Shown here one piece after another: positions 55,560 through 64,000 of a stretch of DNA of 64,000 bases; position 1 is the first letter of the stretch, and each line of letters starts with the position of its first letter. The DNA lies in contig JAQCKF010000009.1 of NCBI GenBank assembly GCA_027592275.1, positions 1 to 64,000 of the forward strand, read 5' to 3'. The DNA is from Pseudomonadota bacterium (GTDB lineage: Bacteria > Pseudomonadota > Gammaproteobacteria > Pseudomonadales > Pseudohongiellaceae). The notes beneath the pieces were generated by a model that was not told the origin of the DNA, did not search any database, and saw only the letters and a program-made list of their open reading frames with translations. The position numbers and the translations under genes are program-made.

Positions 55560-56960
55560 ATGGAACGTCGACACACACTAGAACCCCTTCAACACTCGCT
55601 AAACTCTCTAGGCGACCCGCCACTACCCGAAAGTATTCGCAGCCCTAGCCCCCAGCAAGACAAGCGCCTGAACAAGATCGACAAAAAAGCGGCCTTTAGG
55701 AAAGATGCTCTGACGGGCCTGCATGGTCAGAGATATCTCTGCCACATGATCGACGCGTGTCTGGAGCAGAGTCGCCAGCGCAATCTCACGGCTACACTCG
55801 CGTTGCTGCAGCTTGAAAATTTCTATGAGATTCGCAGTTGGGTTGGCTTATCCGAGGCCGACCTGCTGTTGAGCGATATTGCACAGCTGTTAAAGACCTC
55901 TCTCCCGAAACGCGCGCTGCTTTGTCGTTGCCACAACTTTGAATTTGCAGTGCTTCTGATTGCCAATTGCAGCGTCAACGCACGGCTGATAACAGATAAG
56001 ATCAAACATGCTTTGCTAAGTGCAGTTTCACCCTTATTGCCACGGCAGCTCGAGCTCAAGTGCGGCGTTGGCTTGGCCAAACTCGAATCGAATATACCTT
56101 CCTGGCCCGTAGTATTCGCCAGGGCCCTACACAATCTGAGCCTCGCTCACCATCACAGGGAATTGCCGGCACATCTGGTCTCGATCGGCCCGGACGTCGC
56201 TCTTAAACATTTGCATGCGGCCCTATCATGCTCCGACCTCGAACTTAATTTTCAAGCATTCGTAGGACTCACAGAAGACCCGCTGCAGCACTATGAAGTG
56301 CGCTGTTCACTCGCACAGAACGAGCAAAGCCTACCAACTCGCCTGCTATTCGAAACGGCGGCGAAAAACGCGCTAGGCGAGGAACTCGATCGGCGCATAA
56401 TCGAACAAGTGATGAGGCGGCTTTCTAAAGACGCGATAACCAAGCGGCGTCTCGTGGTAACCCTGAGCCACAACTCTCTCGTAAGCGTCCCTTTTCTGCG
56501 CTGGCTCGAAGGCAGACTCAGTGGAAGAAGGTCTTTAGCCTCGCAGCTCGTCTTGCAGATCAGCGAGACCGACGCGCTTATCGCGCAGCATCACTTAAGC
56601 ACCTTCTGTGCGGTCATTGAAAAGCTAGGCTGTAAGCTCTCTCTGTCGGATTTTGGTTGCACGCCGAAGCCGTTGCGCTATTTATCCCTGGTGCCTGCAA
56701 CCTACGTGAAGTTAGACACTGGTCTCTTAAGGAAGATCGATATGAATCAAGCCAACTTGGAGTTCTTAAGCTGCATGGTAGAAGAGCTACATGAAAGAGG
56801 GATAAGTCTAATTGCTCCTCGGTTGGAACAACTTCCTATTCTGCCACCTCTATGGCAGGCCAATGTCGATTTCATGCAGGGGAATTGTCTCCACCGGCCA
56901 TCGAGCTCTATGAACTTTGAATTTATCGAGACACAGACGGTCAGTTTTTCCTCTCGCTAA
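55560..56960 (+). CDS. degenerate GGDEF-EAL protein (c-di-GMP receptor-like)
   Basis: A cytosolic protein of 466 residues without membrane spans. Residues about 48-215 form a GGDEF fold in which the start DALTGLHGQRYL survives but the active-site GGDEF is HNFEF (around 125-129). Residues about 220-455 form an EAL fold in which EAL is EVR (246-248), the conserved DDFG is SDFG, and one metal-binding Glu is Gln (VLQISETD). The QxxxV and QGNCLHRP elements remain. Catalysis is very unlikely; c-di-GMP or GTP binding as in FimX or LapD is possible. It starts 14 bases after epmB on the same strand. Confidence 0.82.
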   Translation: MERRHTLEPLQHSLNSLGDPPLPESIRSPSPQQDKRLNKIDKKAAFRKDALTGLHGQRYLCHMIDACLEQSRQRNLTATLALLQLENFYEIRSWVGLSEADLLLSDIAQLLKTSLPKRALLCRCHNFEFAVLLIANCSVNARLITDKIKHALLSAVSPLLPRQLELKCGVGLAKLESNIPSWPVVFARALHNLSLAHHHRELPAHLVSIGPDVALKHLHAALSCSDLELNFQAFVGLTEDPLQHYEVRCSLAQNEQSLPTRLLFETAAKNALGEELDRRIIEQVMRRLSKDAITKRRLVVTLSHNSLVSVPFLRWLEGRLSGRRSLASQLVLQISETDALIAQHHLSTFCAVIEKLGCKLSLSDFGCTPKPLRYLSLVPATYVKLDTGLLRKIDMNQANLEFLSCMVEELHERGISLIAPRLEQLPILPPLWQANVDFMQGNCLHRPSSSMNFEFIETQTVSFSSR

Positions 56961-57052
56961 GCAGGCCTCATTGGAATTTTATTGGGGATGCACGCCTGTA
57001 ACTGCTATTCTTAAGACTCAGAGCCATCAAAGTCACCAACAGAGCGGTCGCG

Positions 57053-58465
57053 TTGCAAGAAGATATCCCCCAGAATAGCTCGCCCGCCGGGACAAGCTCG
57101 GCGTCCGCGAAAAAGAATTCTCAGATTTCCCGAAAGTTTGCCACTGCGGTCTGCCTGCTATTGTTACTCTCGATGTGCGTTTTCTGGCTGATCAGCAACT
57201 ACAATACGCAGAATATCTTACGCCAGCAGGCTGATAATCTCGGAAATATTCTAGCCCAGCAAACCGCCACACAGCTCACCGAGCTGGTGCTAGCAAATGA
57301 CATGATCAGCATGAATGTCATACTAGGCAACCTCGCTAGAAATGCATCAATAGGCGAAATCGCTGTAGTCAATATCGACAACGAGATCATCGCCGCCGCT
57401 AGAAGCCAATTGAAAACACCCACAACAATAATTCCCCTGCCTATTCAGCTCAATAGAGTTCAAGCAAACTACCAAGCCCCGATAAATGTTGCAGGCTCAA
57501 CAGCCGGCTATGTGCGCCTTAGCCTCGATCTGAGCTATATCGAAACTGGAATTGTGAACAACTTTCTATTCGTTGTGGCTGCAACGGTTCTACTGCTAAT
57601 AGTTGCTGTCACACTTACCACAACTTATTTTCAATACCTCATTAGTTTCCCCGCAAACCTGCTTGCCTTTGCTATCAGCAATATAAGAAAGGGTGAGATT
57701 GAAACCTGCCCAGAGCCTAGCAACAACAACGAGCTCAGCCTCGCCATTCGACAATTCAATGCTACCGCTGAATTCTTGGCGCAGAACACCTTCTTAGATA
57801 ATTTTGGACATCGAAAGCCGGAGACCGATCCCGAACAATTTACACCCAGTTACGGCACACAGGATGTGACTCTGCTATCGATCAAGATGGCCAACTTTCA
57901 CTATCTCTCCTCTACACTTAACGAAGGCACTTTGGTTAATCTGTTGAACAAGTATTATTTCTTCGCCGGCAAAGTCGCGCAGCTGTACAACGGGAAAGTA
58001 ACTTACTGCTCAGAAGATGAAGTTGTTATTAATTTTGCTTCCGAACAACTAGAAGAAGAACAGGCTTTCTATGCCATCTGCTCCGGACAATTGTTTCTGC
58101 AATTGGTAGGCGATCTGAATGATATAGAGGGTGAGCACATAGCCGCAAAATTTAAACTTGCCGTACACAGTGGGCCTGTCGTCAGCGGTTTGTATTCGCC
58201 GGTAACACAAGAAAAAAACAATCTGACCGGCAAGACACTCGATGCAACTAGAAAAATTTGTGACGAAGCACCAAATAATTCACTGCTGATCAGTGAACAC
58301 TGCTTCGACCATGCTGGCGCCGCAGCTCGAATCGATGCCCAGGAATATTCGGTCATCGACGATGGCGTAGAAATGAAGACCTACTTAAGCAACGACCCAA
58401 TGTCAGACAACTCCCTCCTACTCGAAAGACAAGCCATGCAATTGGCCACGCTGTACTCTGACTAA
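57053..58465 (+). CDS. membrane sensor with degenerate class III nucleotide-cyclase domain
   Basis: A 470-residue protein with two membrane helices (about 28-48 and 170-195), a periplasmic sensory domain between them, a HAMP-like linker and a C-terminal class III cyclase fold (about 268-455). In the fold the first metal Asp is replaced by Lys278 (VTLLSIKMANFH), while the second site has Glu-Asp 321-322 instead of Gly-Asp. The nucleotide-binding end (LAVHSGPVVSGLY) is partly kept. It is probably not an active cyclase. The start is a TTG at 57053, with weak Shine-Dalgarno. It follows the degenerate GGDEF-EAL gene. Confidence 0.78.
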   Translation: MQEDIPQNSSPAGTSSASAKKNSQISRKFATAVCLLLLLSMCVFWLISNYNTQNILRQQADNLGNILAQQTATQLTELVLANDMISMNVILGNLARNASIGEIAVVNIDNEIIAAARSQLKTPTTIIPLPIQLNRVQANYQAPINVAGSTAGYVRLSLDLSYIETGIVNNFLFVVAATVLLLIVAVTLTTTYFQYLISFPANLLAFAISNIRKGEIETCPEPSNNNELSLAIRQFNATAEFLAQNTFLDNFGHRKPETDPEQFTPSYGTQDVTLLSIKMANFHYLSSTLNEGTLVNLLNKYYFFAGKVAQLYNGKVTYCSEDEVVINFASEQLEEEQAFYAICSGQLFLQLVGDLNDIEGEHIAAKFKLAVHSGPVVSGLYSPVTQEKNNLTGKTLDATRKICDEAPNNSLLISEHCFDHAGAAARIDAQEYSVIDDGVEMKTYLSNDPMSDNSLLLERQAMQLATLYSD

Positions 58466-58595
58466 GTTGTAAAAATTAGGACTTGACGCGTCAGTGTATC
58501 TTGAAAAATTGAAAACAGAACCAAGCTTATGAACTCATTATCACGGCGTTCGGCAAGATCAATGCAGTTAGCGATGTAAACTACAGGAGCGACTC

Positions 58596-59678
58596 ATGAC
58601 CATGAAGCTAGCACTATCCATATTCCGCCCCCTCTCACTAGTTTTGATAATTAGCGCTCTTAGCTCCCAGTTATTCGCTCAAAGTGAGAATGAGCAATCA
58701 CCAGTTGATGGGGTCAGTTTTCGTTTTGTCGAAAGTAATGGAATTACTATGCGCATCGCCGAGATGGGCAAATCAGGTCCTTTGCTTTTACTGGCACATG
58801 GCTGGCCAGAGTCCTGGTATTCCTGGCGGCACCAGATTGTATCTCTAGCCAATGCCGGCTATCGCGTCGTAGCTCCTGACATGCGAGGCTTTGGTGAATC
58901 TGAGGCCCCACCCAATGTTGACGACTACGATGTGATGCACACATCCGCGGACTTGGTCGGAATCTTGGATGCGCTGGGGGAGGAAACTGCTGTTCTGGTG
59001 GGCCATGATTGGGGAGCTATCGTCGCCTGGCAAACAGTACTGCTAAACCCTACTCGGTTCACGGCACTGATTAACATGAGCGTCCCTTACCGGGGCCGAC
59101 CGGCACAATCGGCCATGGAGCGTATGACACAATCCGCCGGTGATAATTTTCACTATATTGTCTACCACAATGAGCCAGGTGGCGTAGCAGAAGCTGAATA
59201 CGACGCGAACCCACGAGGCCTGATTAGCCATGTGTATTTGGGTATAGCCGCAAACTCCGAAACGCTACCCCCTAAGGTGACTGATCCACTGCGATCTGCC
59301 GGGGGCTGGATAGATCGACTCGGCGCACCTATTCGGTTGCCAGATTGGTTAACCGAGAACGACCTGAATTACATCGTGTCTCAGTTTGAGAAAGCTGGCT
59401 TTCGCGGCGGCGTAAATTACTACCGAAACTTTCACCGCAATTGGGTGATCACCGAGCACCTCGCCGACGAGAAGATCAGCATACCCACTCTATTTATTGC
59501 TGGCGAGGAGGATTTTGTGATCGGCGGCTCTACCAAGGAACAGCTCACTGCATCGATGAGCGGCGTAGTGGAAGATCTTCGTGATGTAGTGCTTATTCCA
59601 GATACTGGTCATTGGGTTCAACAGGAGGCTCCTGGTGAAACAACTGCAGCCATGCTGAAATTTTTGAATGGCCTATAA
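58596..59678 (+). CDS. exported alpha/beta hydrolase, epoxide-hydrolase-like
   Basis: A secreted hydrolase of 360 residues (signal peptide cut near QLFAQS). It has the HGWPESWYSW oxyanion motif, the nucleophile Asp in VGHDWGAIVAW (Asp rather than Ser, typical for epoxide hydrolases and haloalkane dehalogenases) and the late His in DTGHWVQQEAP. The cap region contains the Tyr-rich VNYYRNFHRNW. CAGGAGCGACTC precedes the ATG. Activity on epoxides is inferred from the family. Confidence 0.9.
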   Translation: MTMKLALSIFRPLSLVLIISALSSQLFAQSENEQSPVDGVSFRFVESNGITMRIAEMGKSGPLLLLAHGWPESWYSWRHQIVSLANAGYRVVAPDMRGFGESEAPPNVDDYDVMHTSADLVGILDALGEETAVLVGHDWGAIVAWQTVLLNPTRFTALINMSVPYRGRPAQSAMERMTQSAGDNFHYIVYHNEPGGVAEAEYDANPRGLISHVYLGIAANSETLPPKVTDPLRSAGGWIDRLGAPIRLPDWLTENDLNYIVSQFEKAGFRGGVNYYRNFHRNWVITEHLADEKISIPTLFIAGEEDFVIGGSTKEQLTASMSGVVEDLRDVVLIPDTGHWVQQEAPGETTAAMLKFLNGL

Positions 59679-59731
59679 TTTGAATAGCCTATAAGAAGTT
59701 GACGATCGCTTGTCTACTTTCAGACAGATTG

Positions 59732-59766
59732 TGCTCTGTCCTGACACTGCTTGTCAGGCCAGAGCA
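59732..59766. terminator. hairpin between convergent epoxide hydrolase and parC
   Basis: TGCTCTG-t-CCTGACA (59732-59746) pairs with TGTCAGG-c-CAGAGCA (59752-59766) over a 5-base loop. No T tract on either side; probably a bidirectional termination or stabilising hairpin. Confidence 0.55.
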
Positions 59767-59799
59767 TGGCCTATACAACTAAGTAGTGAAGATAAATTT

Positions 59800-62073
59800 C
59801 TAATCGCTCTGCGGCTCTGTCTTAGAAACAACTTCAATCCGATCTACATTCTGGAATCCACGCGGTAGCTTGTTTCCACGTCGCCCCCTCTCACCTTGGT
59901 AGTGTTGCAGATCTGTAGGCTTAAGATTGTGGTGTCGTTTCCCTGCATGAACAGTTAGGGTGTCGTCTGCCGTTAAGACTGTTAGTGCAACTATGAATTC
60001 TATCCGCTCTGCGACACGCGCCGTGGGAATGCTAATGATCTTGTTGCCTTTACCTTTGGCCAAGCGCGGTAGTTCTGCGATCGGAAACATCAACATGCGA
60101 CCTTCGTTGGTAATAGCTACGATTAGGTCATTCTTGTAGTCATTTACCATTCGCGGCGCCAGTACTTTTCCACCCTTTGGTGCTCTAAGCACAGCCTTGC
60201 CCGACTTGTTCTTGCTGATCAGGTCGCCGACCTTGCCAACGAACCCGTATCCGGCATCACTCGCGAGCAAGACATCTTTATCGTTCTCTCCTATCACCAC
60301 ACCTTCGAATGTTGCGCCCGAAGGTGGATTTACCTTTCCTGAGATTAGCTCACCCTGACCTCGTGCGGACGGCAGGCTGTGTGCGGGTAAGGAATACGCG
60401 CGTCCAGTGGAATCCATGAATATGGCGAGCTGATTGCTCTTACCTCGCGCTGCGATCTTAAAGGAATCCCCAGACTTGTACTGTAGCGATGCCGGGTCAA
60501 CTTCGTGGCCTTTCGCCGCGCGCACCCAGCCTCTATCGGACAATACTATCGTAACCGGTTCGGTAGAGATCAGCTCGGTGTGGGCAAATGCCTTAGCCTC
60601 TTCTCTGATAACAAGAGGAGTGCGGCGATCATCACCAAATTTTTCGGCGTCGGCTTTTATCTCACTCTTGATAAATGTCTTCAATCGAACGGCGGAACTA
60701 AGCAATTGCTCCAAGCCCTTTCTCTCAGCGGCTAATTCTTTTTGCTCCGCGATAATTTTTATCTCTTCAAGCTTCGCTAGTTGGCGTAATTTTAATTCTA
60801 GGATTGCTTCTGCTTGACGATCAGAAATTTTAAATTTCTTAATAAGTGCTGGCTTTGGCTTATCTTCCTTACGAACGATCTTGATAACTTCATCGATATT
60901 CAAGAATGCAACGAGCAGACCCTCGAGGATATGCATGCGGTCAACGATCTTGTCCAGACGAAACTGCAAGCGTCTACGTACAGTTTCGGTGCGGAATTGC
61001 AGCCATTCTTTAAGCAGGCTGAGGATGTCTTTAACTTGTGGCCGCTTGTCGATTCCAATCATGTTGAAATTTACGCGGTAGTTCTTCTCTAGATCAGTCG
61101 TGGAATAAAGGTGCGACATGATGGCATCGATATCGGCACGGTTCGATTTGGGTACGACGATTATACGAGTGGGATTCTCGTGGTCCGATTCGTCACGCAA
61201 GTCGACGACCATCGGCAACTTCTTTTTCTGCATCTGCGCGGCGATCTGTTCCAGCACTTTTGCGCCGGAAACCTGAAAGGGTAGAGCGTTGATGAGTATC
61301 TCGCCGTTCTCTTTGATATAGGTCGCACGCGCCTTCAACGAGCCACGGCCGGTCGTGTACAATTCTTCAATATCACTCTTTGGGGTTATCAACTCGGCTT
61401 CTGTTGGATAGTCCGGCCCCTTGATGATCTTGCATATGTCTTTTATCGTCGCCTTAGGGTTATCCAAGAGATGGATGCAGGCTGCTGCGACTTCTCTTAG
61501 ATTGTGAGGAGGAATGTCAGTCGCCATACCAACCGCTATACCGCTGCCTCCATTGAGCAAGACATTGGGCAGTCTCGCCGGGAGAACTTCGGGCTCTTCC
61601 AGGGTGCCGTCGAAATTAGCCTTCCAATCGACAGTGCCTTGAGCAAGCTCACCGAGAAGTACATCGGCGTAGCCCTGCAATCGAGATTCGGTATAACGCA
61701 TTGCAGCGAATGATTTCGGATCGTCTTGCGAACCCCAATTACCCTGACCATCTACCAGTGGATATCGGTAGGTGAAGGGTTGGGACATCAATACCATCGC
61801 TTCATAACAGGCCGCGTCGCCATGCGGGTGGAATTTACCGATCACGTCGCCAATGGTTCGCGCCGACTTTTTAAATTTTGCGCTTGCCTTAAGCCCCAGT
61901 TCGGACATGGCATAAACGATTCGACGCTGCACTGGTTTCAAACCATCGCCAATGTTAGGCAGGGCGCGATCATTAATTACATACATCGAATAGTTCAGAT
62001 AGGCCTGCTGCGTGTAAGTCTTTACCGCAATCTGTTCGACGCCATCTTCACTAATTGTGATTTCTTCGTTCAT
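59800..62073 (-). CDS. parC: DNA topoisomerase IV subunit A
   Basis: Breakage-reunion subunit of topoisomerase IV, 757 residues, which decatenates chromosomes. The winged helix holds [16 protein letters not shown] and the catalytic Tyr127 in [10 protein letters not shown]; the C-terminal part is a ParC-type partial beta-pinwheel lacking the gyrA box. Position 87 (Escherichia coli Ser80) is Ala while Glu91 (Ecoli Glu84) is kept. The parE gene is 70 bases upstream on the same strand, probably one operon. Confidence 0.96.
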   Translation of the reverse strand: MNEEITISEDGVEQIAVKTYTQQAYLNYSMYVINDRALPNIGDGLKPVQRRIVYAMSELGLKASAKFKKSARTIGDVIGKFHPHGDAACYEAMVLMSQPFTYRYPLVDGQGNWGSQDDPKSFAAMRYTESRLQGYADVLLGELAQGTVDWKANFDGTLEEPEVLPARLPNVLLNGGSGIAVGMATDIPPHNLREVAAACIHLLDNPKATIKDICKIIKGPDYPTEAELITPKSDIEELYTTGRGSLKARATYIKENGEILINALPFQVSGAKVLEQIAAQMQKKKLPMVVDLRDESDHENPTRIIVVPKSNRADIDAIMSHLYSTTDLEKNYRVNFNMIGIDKRPQVKDILSLLKEWLQFRTETVRRRLQFRLDKIVDRMHILEGLLVAFLNIDEVIKIVRKEDKPKPALIKKFKISDRQAEAILELKLRQLAKLEEIKIIAEQKELAAERKGLEQLLSSAVRLKTFIKSEIKADAEKFGDDRRTPLVIREEAKAFAHTELISTEPVTIVLSDRGWVRAAKGHEVDPASLQYKSGDSFKIAARGKSNQLAIFMDSTGRAYSLPAHSLPSARGQGELISGKVNPPSGATFEGVVIGENDKDVLLASDAGYGFVGKVGDLISKNKSGKAVLRAPKGGKVLAPRMVNDYKNDLIVAITNEGRMLMFPIAELPRLAKGKGNKIISIPTARVAERIEFIVALTVLTADDTLTVHAGKRHHNLKPTDLQHYQGERGRRGNKLPRGFQNVDRIEVVSKTEPQSD

Positions 62074-62143
62074 TAAATTCTCGGTTTCTGTTCTCTAATA
62101 ACTAATCTACTTTGATACTAGGGCGCAGCGCCCTCGTAACTAT

Positions 62144-64000
62144 CTATTCGGCATAGTCCGCGCGGCTGCCGCTGGCTTCAAGCCAAGCTTTTCTATCTGC
62201 CGATCGGTTCTTGGCGAGCAGCAAGTCCATCATCTGAAATGTACTGGTCTTCTTCTTCGCCGTTGGGTCTTCTTCCAGGGTCAATTGCACGAGACGTCTA
62301 GTATCTCTAGCCATCGTTGTCTCACGCAGCTGTAAAGGATTCATCTCACCTAGTCCTTTGAAACGCTGTACGTTCACCTTGCCCGGCTTCTTCTCTGCCG
62401 CAATACGATCGAGGATGCCATTCTTCTCATCTTCATCCAGAGCATAGAAAACCTCCTTACCAACATCTATACGAAACAGGGGCGGCATTGATACATAGAT
62501 AAATCCACCCGCCACTAAAGGTTGGAAGTGTTTAACGAATAGAGCACACAACAAAGTGGCAATGTGCAAACCGTCAGAGTCCGCATCGGCCAGGATGCAG
62601 ATCTTGCCATAGCGCAATCCATCGATATCGCTACTGCCCGGATCGACACCCATTGCGACTGCGACGTCGTGCACAGTCTGCGAGGCGAGGATCTCACTCG
62701 AGTCTACCTCCCAGGTATTGAGAATTTTCCCTCGCAGCGGAAGTATCGCCTGAGTTTCTCTGTCTCGTGCTTGTTTCGCAGAGCCGCCTGCCGAGTCTCC
62801 TTCTACAAGAAACAATTCTCCAGACATGACATCTTGGGTTGAGCAGTCGGCCAATTTTCCTGGCAAAGCGGGCCCAGACGTAATCTTCTTCCTAGCAACC
62901 TGTTTACTGGCCTTCAGACGCACCTGCGCATTGCTAATACAGAGTTCGGCAATCAACTCCGCCTCATCTGTGTGCTGGTTTAGCCAGAGGCTAAAAGCAT
63001 CCTTGATGATGCCGGAAACGAACGCAGCGCATTGCCGTGATGAGAGTCGCTCCTTAGTCTGACCCGAGAACTGCGGATCCAATAGTTTCGAGGAGATCAC
63101 ATAGCAGCATTTATCCCAGATATCGTCTGAGGTGAGCTTAAGCCCACGGGGTAGCAGATTTCGAAATTCACAGAACTCCCGCAGCGCATCTAGCAGGCCC
63201 GTACGCAAACCACTAACATGGGTGCCGCCCAAAGGAGTCGGAATCAAGTTCACGTAACTCTCCCCGGTCGTCTCACCTCCTTCAGGAAGCCATTGGATCG
63301 CCCAATCGACTGCTTCGTCGCCCCCCTGCACCGAGCCAAAAAATGGCTCCTTAGGGAGCGTTTCATAATCCGCTGTAGCCTGGGTTAAATAGTCGATCAG
63401 GCCGTCTTCAAAACACCACTCTTCGCTCAGAGACTTTTCGTCGCTGACAGTGTTGTCGACAAAGGTCACGCGTAGTCCAGAGCAGAGAACTGCCTTGGCG
63501 CGTAACACATGCTTTAGCCGAGGTATGGAAATCTTGACTGAATCAAAATATTTCCCATCTGGGAGGAATTTAACCGTGGTGCCGGTGTTTCTCTTTCCTA
63601 CGGTATCGATGGCCTTTAGCTCTGAGGCTTTCTCGCCACCCTTGAAAGACATGGCGTAAACCTTGCCATCGCGCTTTACGGTTACCTCTAGGTATAAAGA
63701 CAGTGCGTTGACGACTGAGACACCAACTCCGTGCAAACCGCCGGAATATTGGTAGTTCTTATTGGAGAATTTACCACCGGCGTGAAGGCGGGTAAGAATT
63801 AGCTCTACGCCACTCACCTTTTCGCCCTTGTGCTTATCCACAGGCATGCCGCGGCCGTCGTCACTCACCTCTACCGAGCCGTCTTTGTTTAACTGCAAAA
63901 TGAGGTGGCTCGCGTGGCCAGCCAACGCCTCATCAACACTATTGTCGATCACCTCTTGAATAAGGTGATTCGGGCGTGTCGTATCGGTGTACATGCCGGG
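62144..64000 (-). CDS. parE: DNA topoisomerase IV subunit B (partial at window edge)
   Basis: ATPase subunit of topoisomerase IV. About 618 residues are visible; the start lies beyond the right edge, since the frame continues upstream of MYTDTTRPNHLIQEVID as ...PG. It contains the GHKL ATPase (EVIDNSVDEALAG, DDGRGMPVD, GGLHGVGVSVVNALS) and the TOPRIM domain (LVEGDSAGGSAKQARD, ILADADSDGLHIATL). The end of the chain lacks the long insert that marks some GyrB proteins. Paired with parC. Confidence 0.95.
   Translation of the reverse strand, partial: PGMYTDTTRPNHLIQEVIDNSVDEALAGHASHLILQLNKDGSVEVSDDGRGMPVDKHKGEKVSGVELILTRLHAGGKFSNKNYQYSGGLHGVGVSVVNALSLYLEVTVKRDGKVYAMSFKGGEKASELKAIDTVGKRNTGTTVKFLPDGKYFDSVKISIPRLKHVLRAKAVLCSGLRVTFVDNTVSDEKSLSEEWCFEDGLIDYLTQATADYETLPKEPFFGSVQGGDEAVDWAIQWLPEGGETTGESYVNLIPTPLGGTHVSGLRTGLLDALREFCEFRNLLPRGLKLTSDDIWDKCCYVISSKLLDPQFSGQTKERLSSRQCAAFVSGIIKDAFSLWLNQHTDEAELIAELCISNAQVRLKASKQVARKKITSGPALPGKLADCSTQDVMSGELFLVEGDSAGGSAKQARDRETQAILPLRGKILNTWEVDSSEILASQTVHDVAVAMGVDPGSSDIDGLRYGKICILADADSDGLHIATLLCALFVKHFQPLVAGGFIYVSMPPLFRIDVGKEVFYALDEDEKNGILDRIAAEKKPGKVNVQRFKGLGEMNPLQLRETTMARDTRRLVQLTLEEDPTAKKKTSTFQMMDLLLAKNRSADRKAWLEASGSRADYAE

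Overview
The window reads as an ordinary chromosomal stretch of a gammaproteobacterium, most likely a marine or otherwise aquatic aerobic heterotroph. This is inferred from gene content and order; no ribosomal marker is present. Supporting signs are the zapA - 6S RNA - ygfA neighbourhood beside pepP/ubiH, the complete EF-P lysylation set (epmA, efp, epmB), a monomeric NADP-isocitrate dehydrogenase, an imuA/imuB/dnaE2 SOS mutasome with LexA boxes, and many exported c-type cytochromes, peptidases and hydrolases. No tRNA, rRNA, CRISPR array, transposase or phage gene was seen.

Layout. 1-10 kb: a TetR regulator, then the pepP-ubiH-ubiI-type ubiquinone locus, split by about 3.5 kb on the opposite strand that carries a MaoC dehydratase, a DUF1499 lipoprotein and a BlaI / M56 protease / TonB module. 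The M56 and TonB genes each carry one homopolymer frameshift. Then TIGR02449, zapA, 6S RNA and ygfA. 10-16 kb: imuA-imuB facing dnaE2 convergently, each side with its own LexA box. 16-25 kb: a secreted family protein, a di-haem peroxidase, a class C beta-lactamase-fold hydrolase, a GST, a double-glycine-leader bacteriocin-like peptide followed by a small immunity-like membrane protein broken by an amber codon, threonine synthase and cytochrome b561. 25-38 kb: exported M13 peptidase plus D-aminoacylase, an ABC-2 exporter, cytochromes, an Old Yellow Enzyme, and a divergent exported phosphatase/SurE pair. 37-46 kb: esterase, cytochrome c5 and PQQ dehydrogenase; a SUMF1-like protein coupled to an unusual RnfD-like membrane protein with a Cys-rich Sel1-like tail; a His-rich lipoprotein; a second secreted family paralogue. 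45-49 kb: two broken LysE/RhtB exporters around a VOC protein and an NHL propeller. 49-64 kb: icd, D-amino-acid transaminase, EF-P modification genes, two degenerate signalling proteins, an epoxide-hydrolase-like enzyme, and parC/parE (parE runs off the right edge).

Working together: DnaE2 with ImuA/ImuB would form the damage-induced mutagenic polymerase; EpmB makes (R)-beta-lysine and EpmA attaches it to Lys34 of EF-P; the M13 protease and D-aminoacylase fit periplasmic peptide scavenging; the PQQ dehydrogenase could pass electrons to the cytochrome c5 encoded upstream.

The best candidates for something undescribed are the bacteriocin-like locus (22.0-22.55 kb) and the RnfD-like/Sel1 plus SUMF1 pair (40.8-43.4 kb). 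Five genes carry lesions (two clean homopolymer frameshifts, two genes with a stop plus a frameshift, one amber codon). Whether these are true decay or assembly error cannot be settled from the sequence alone.
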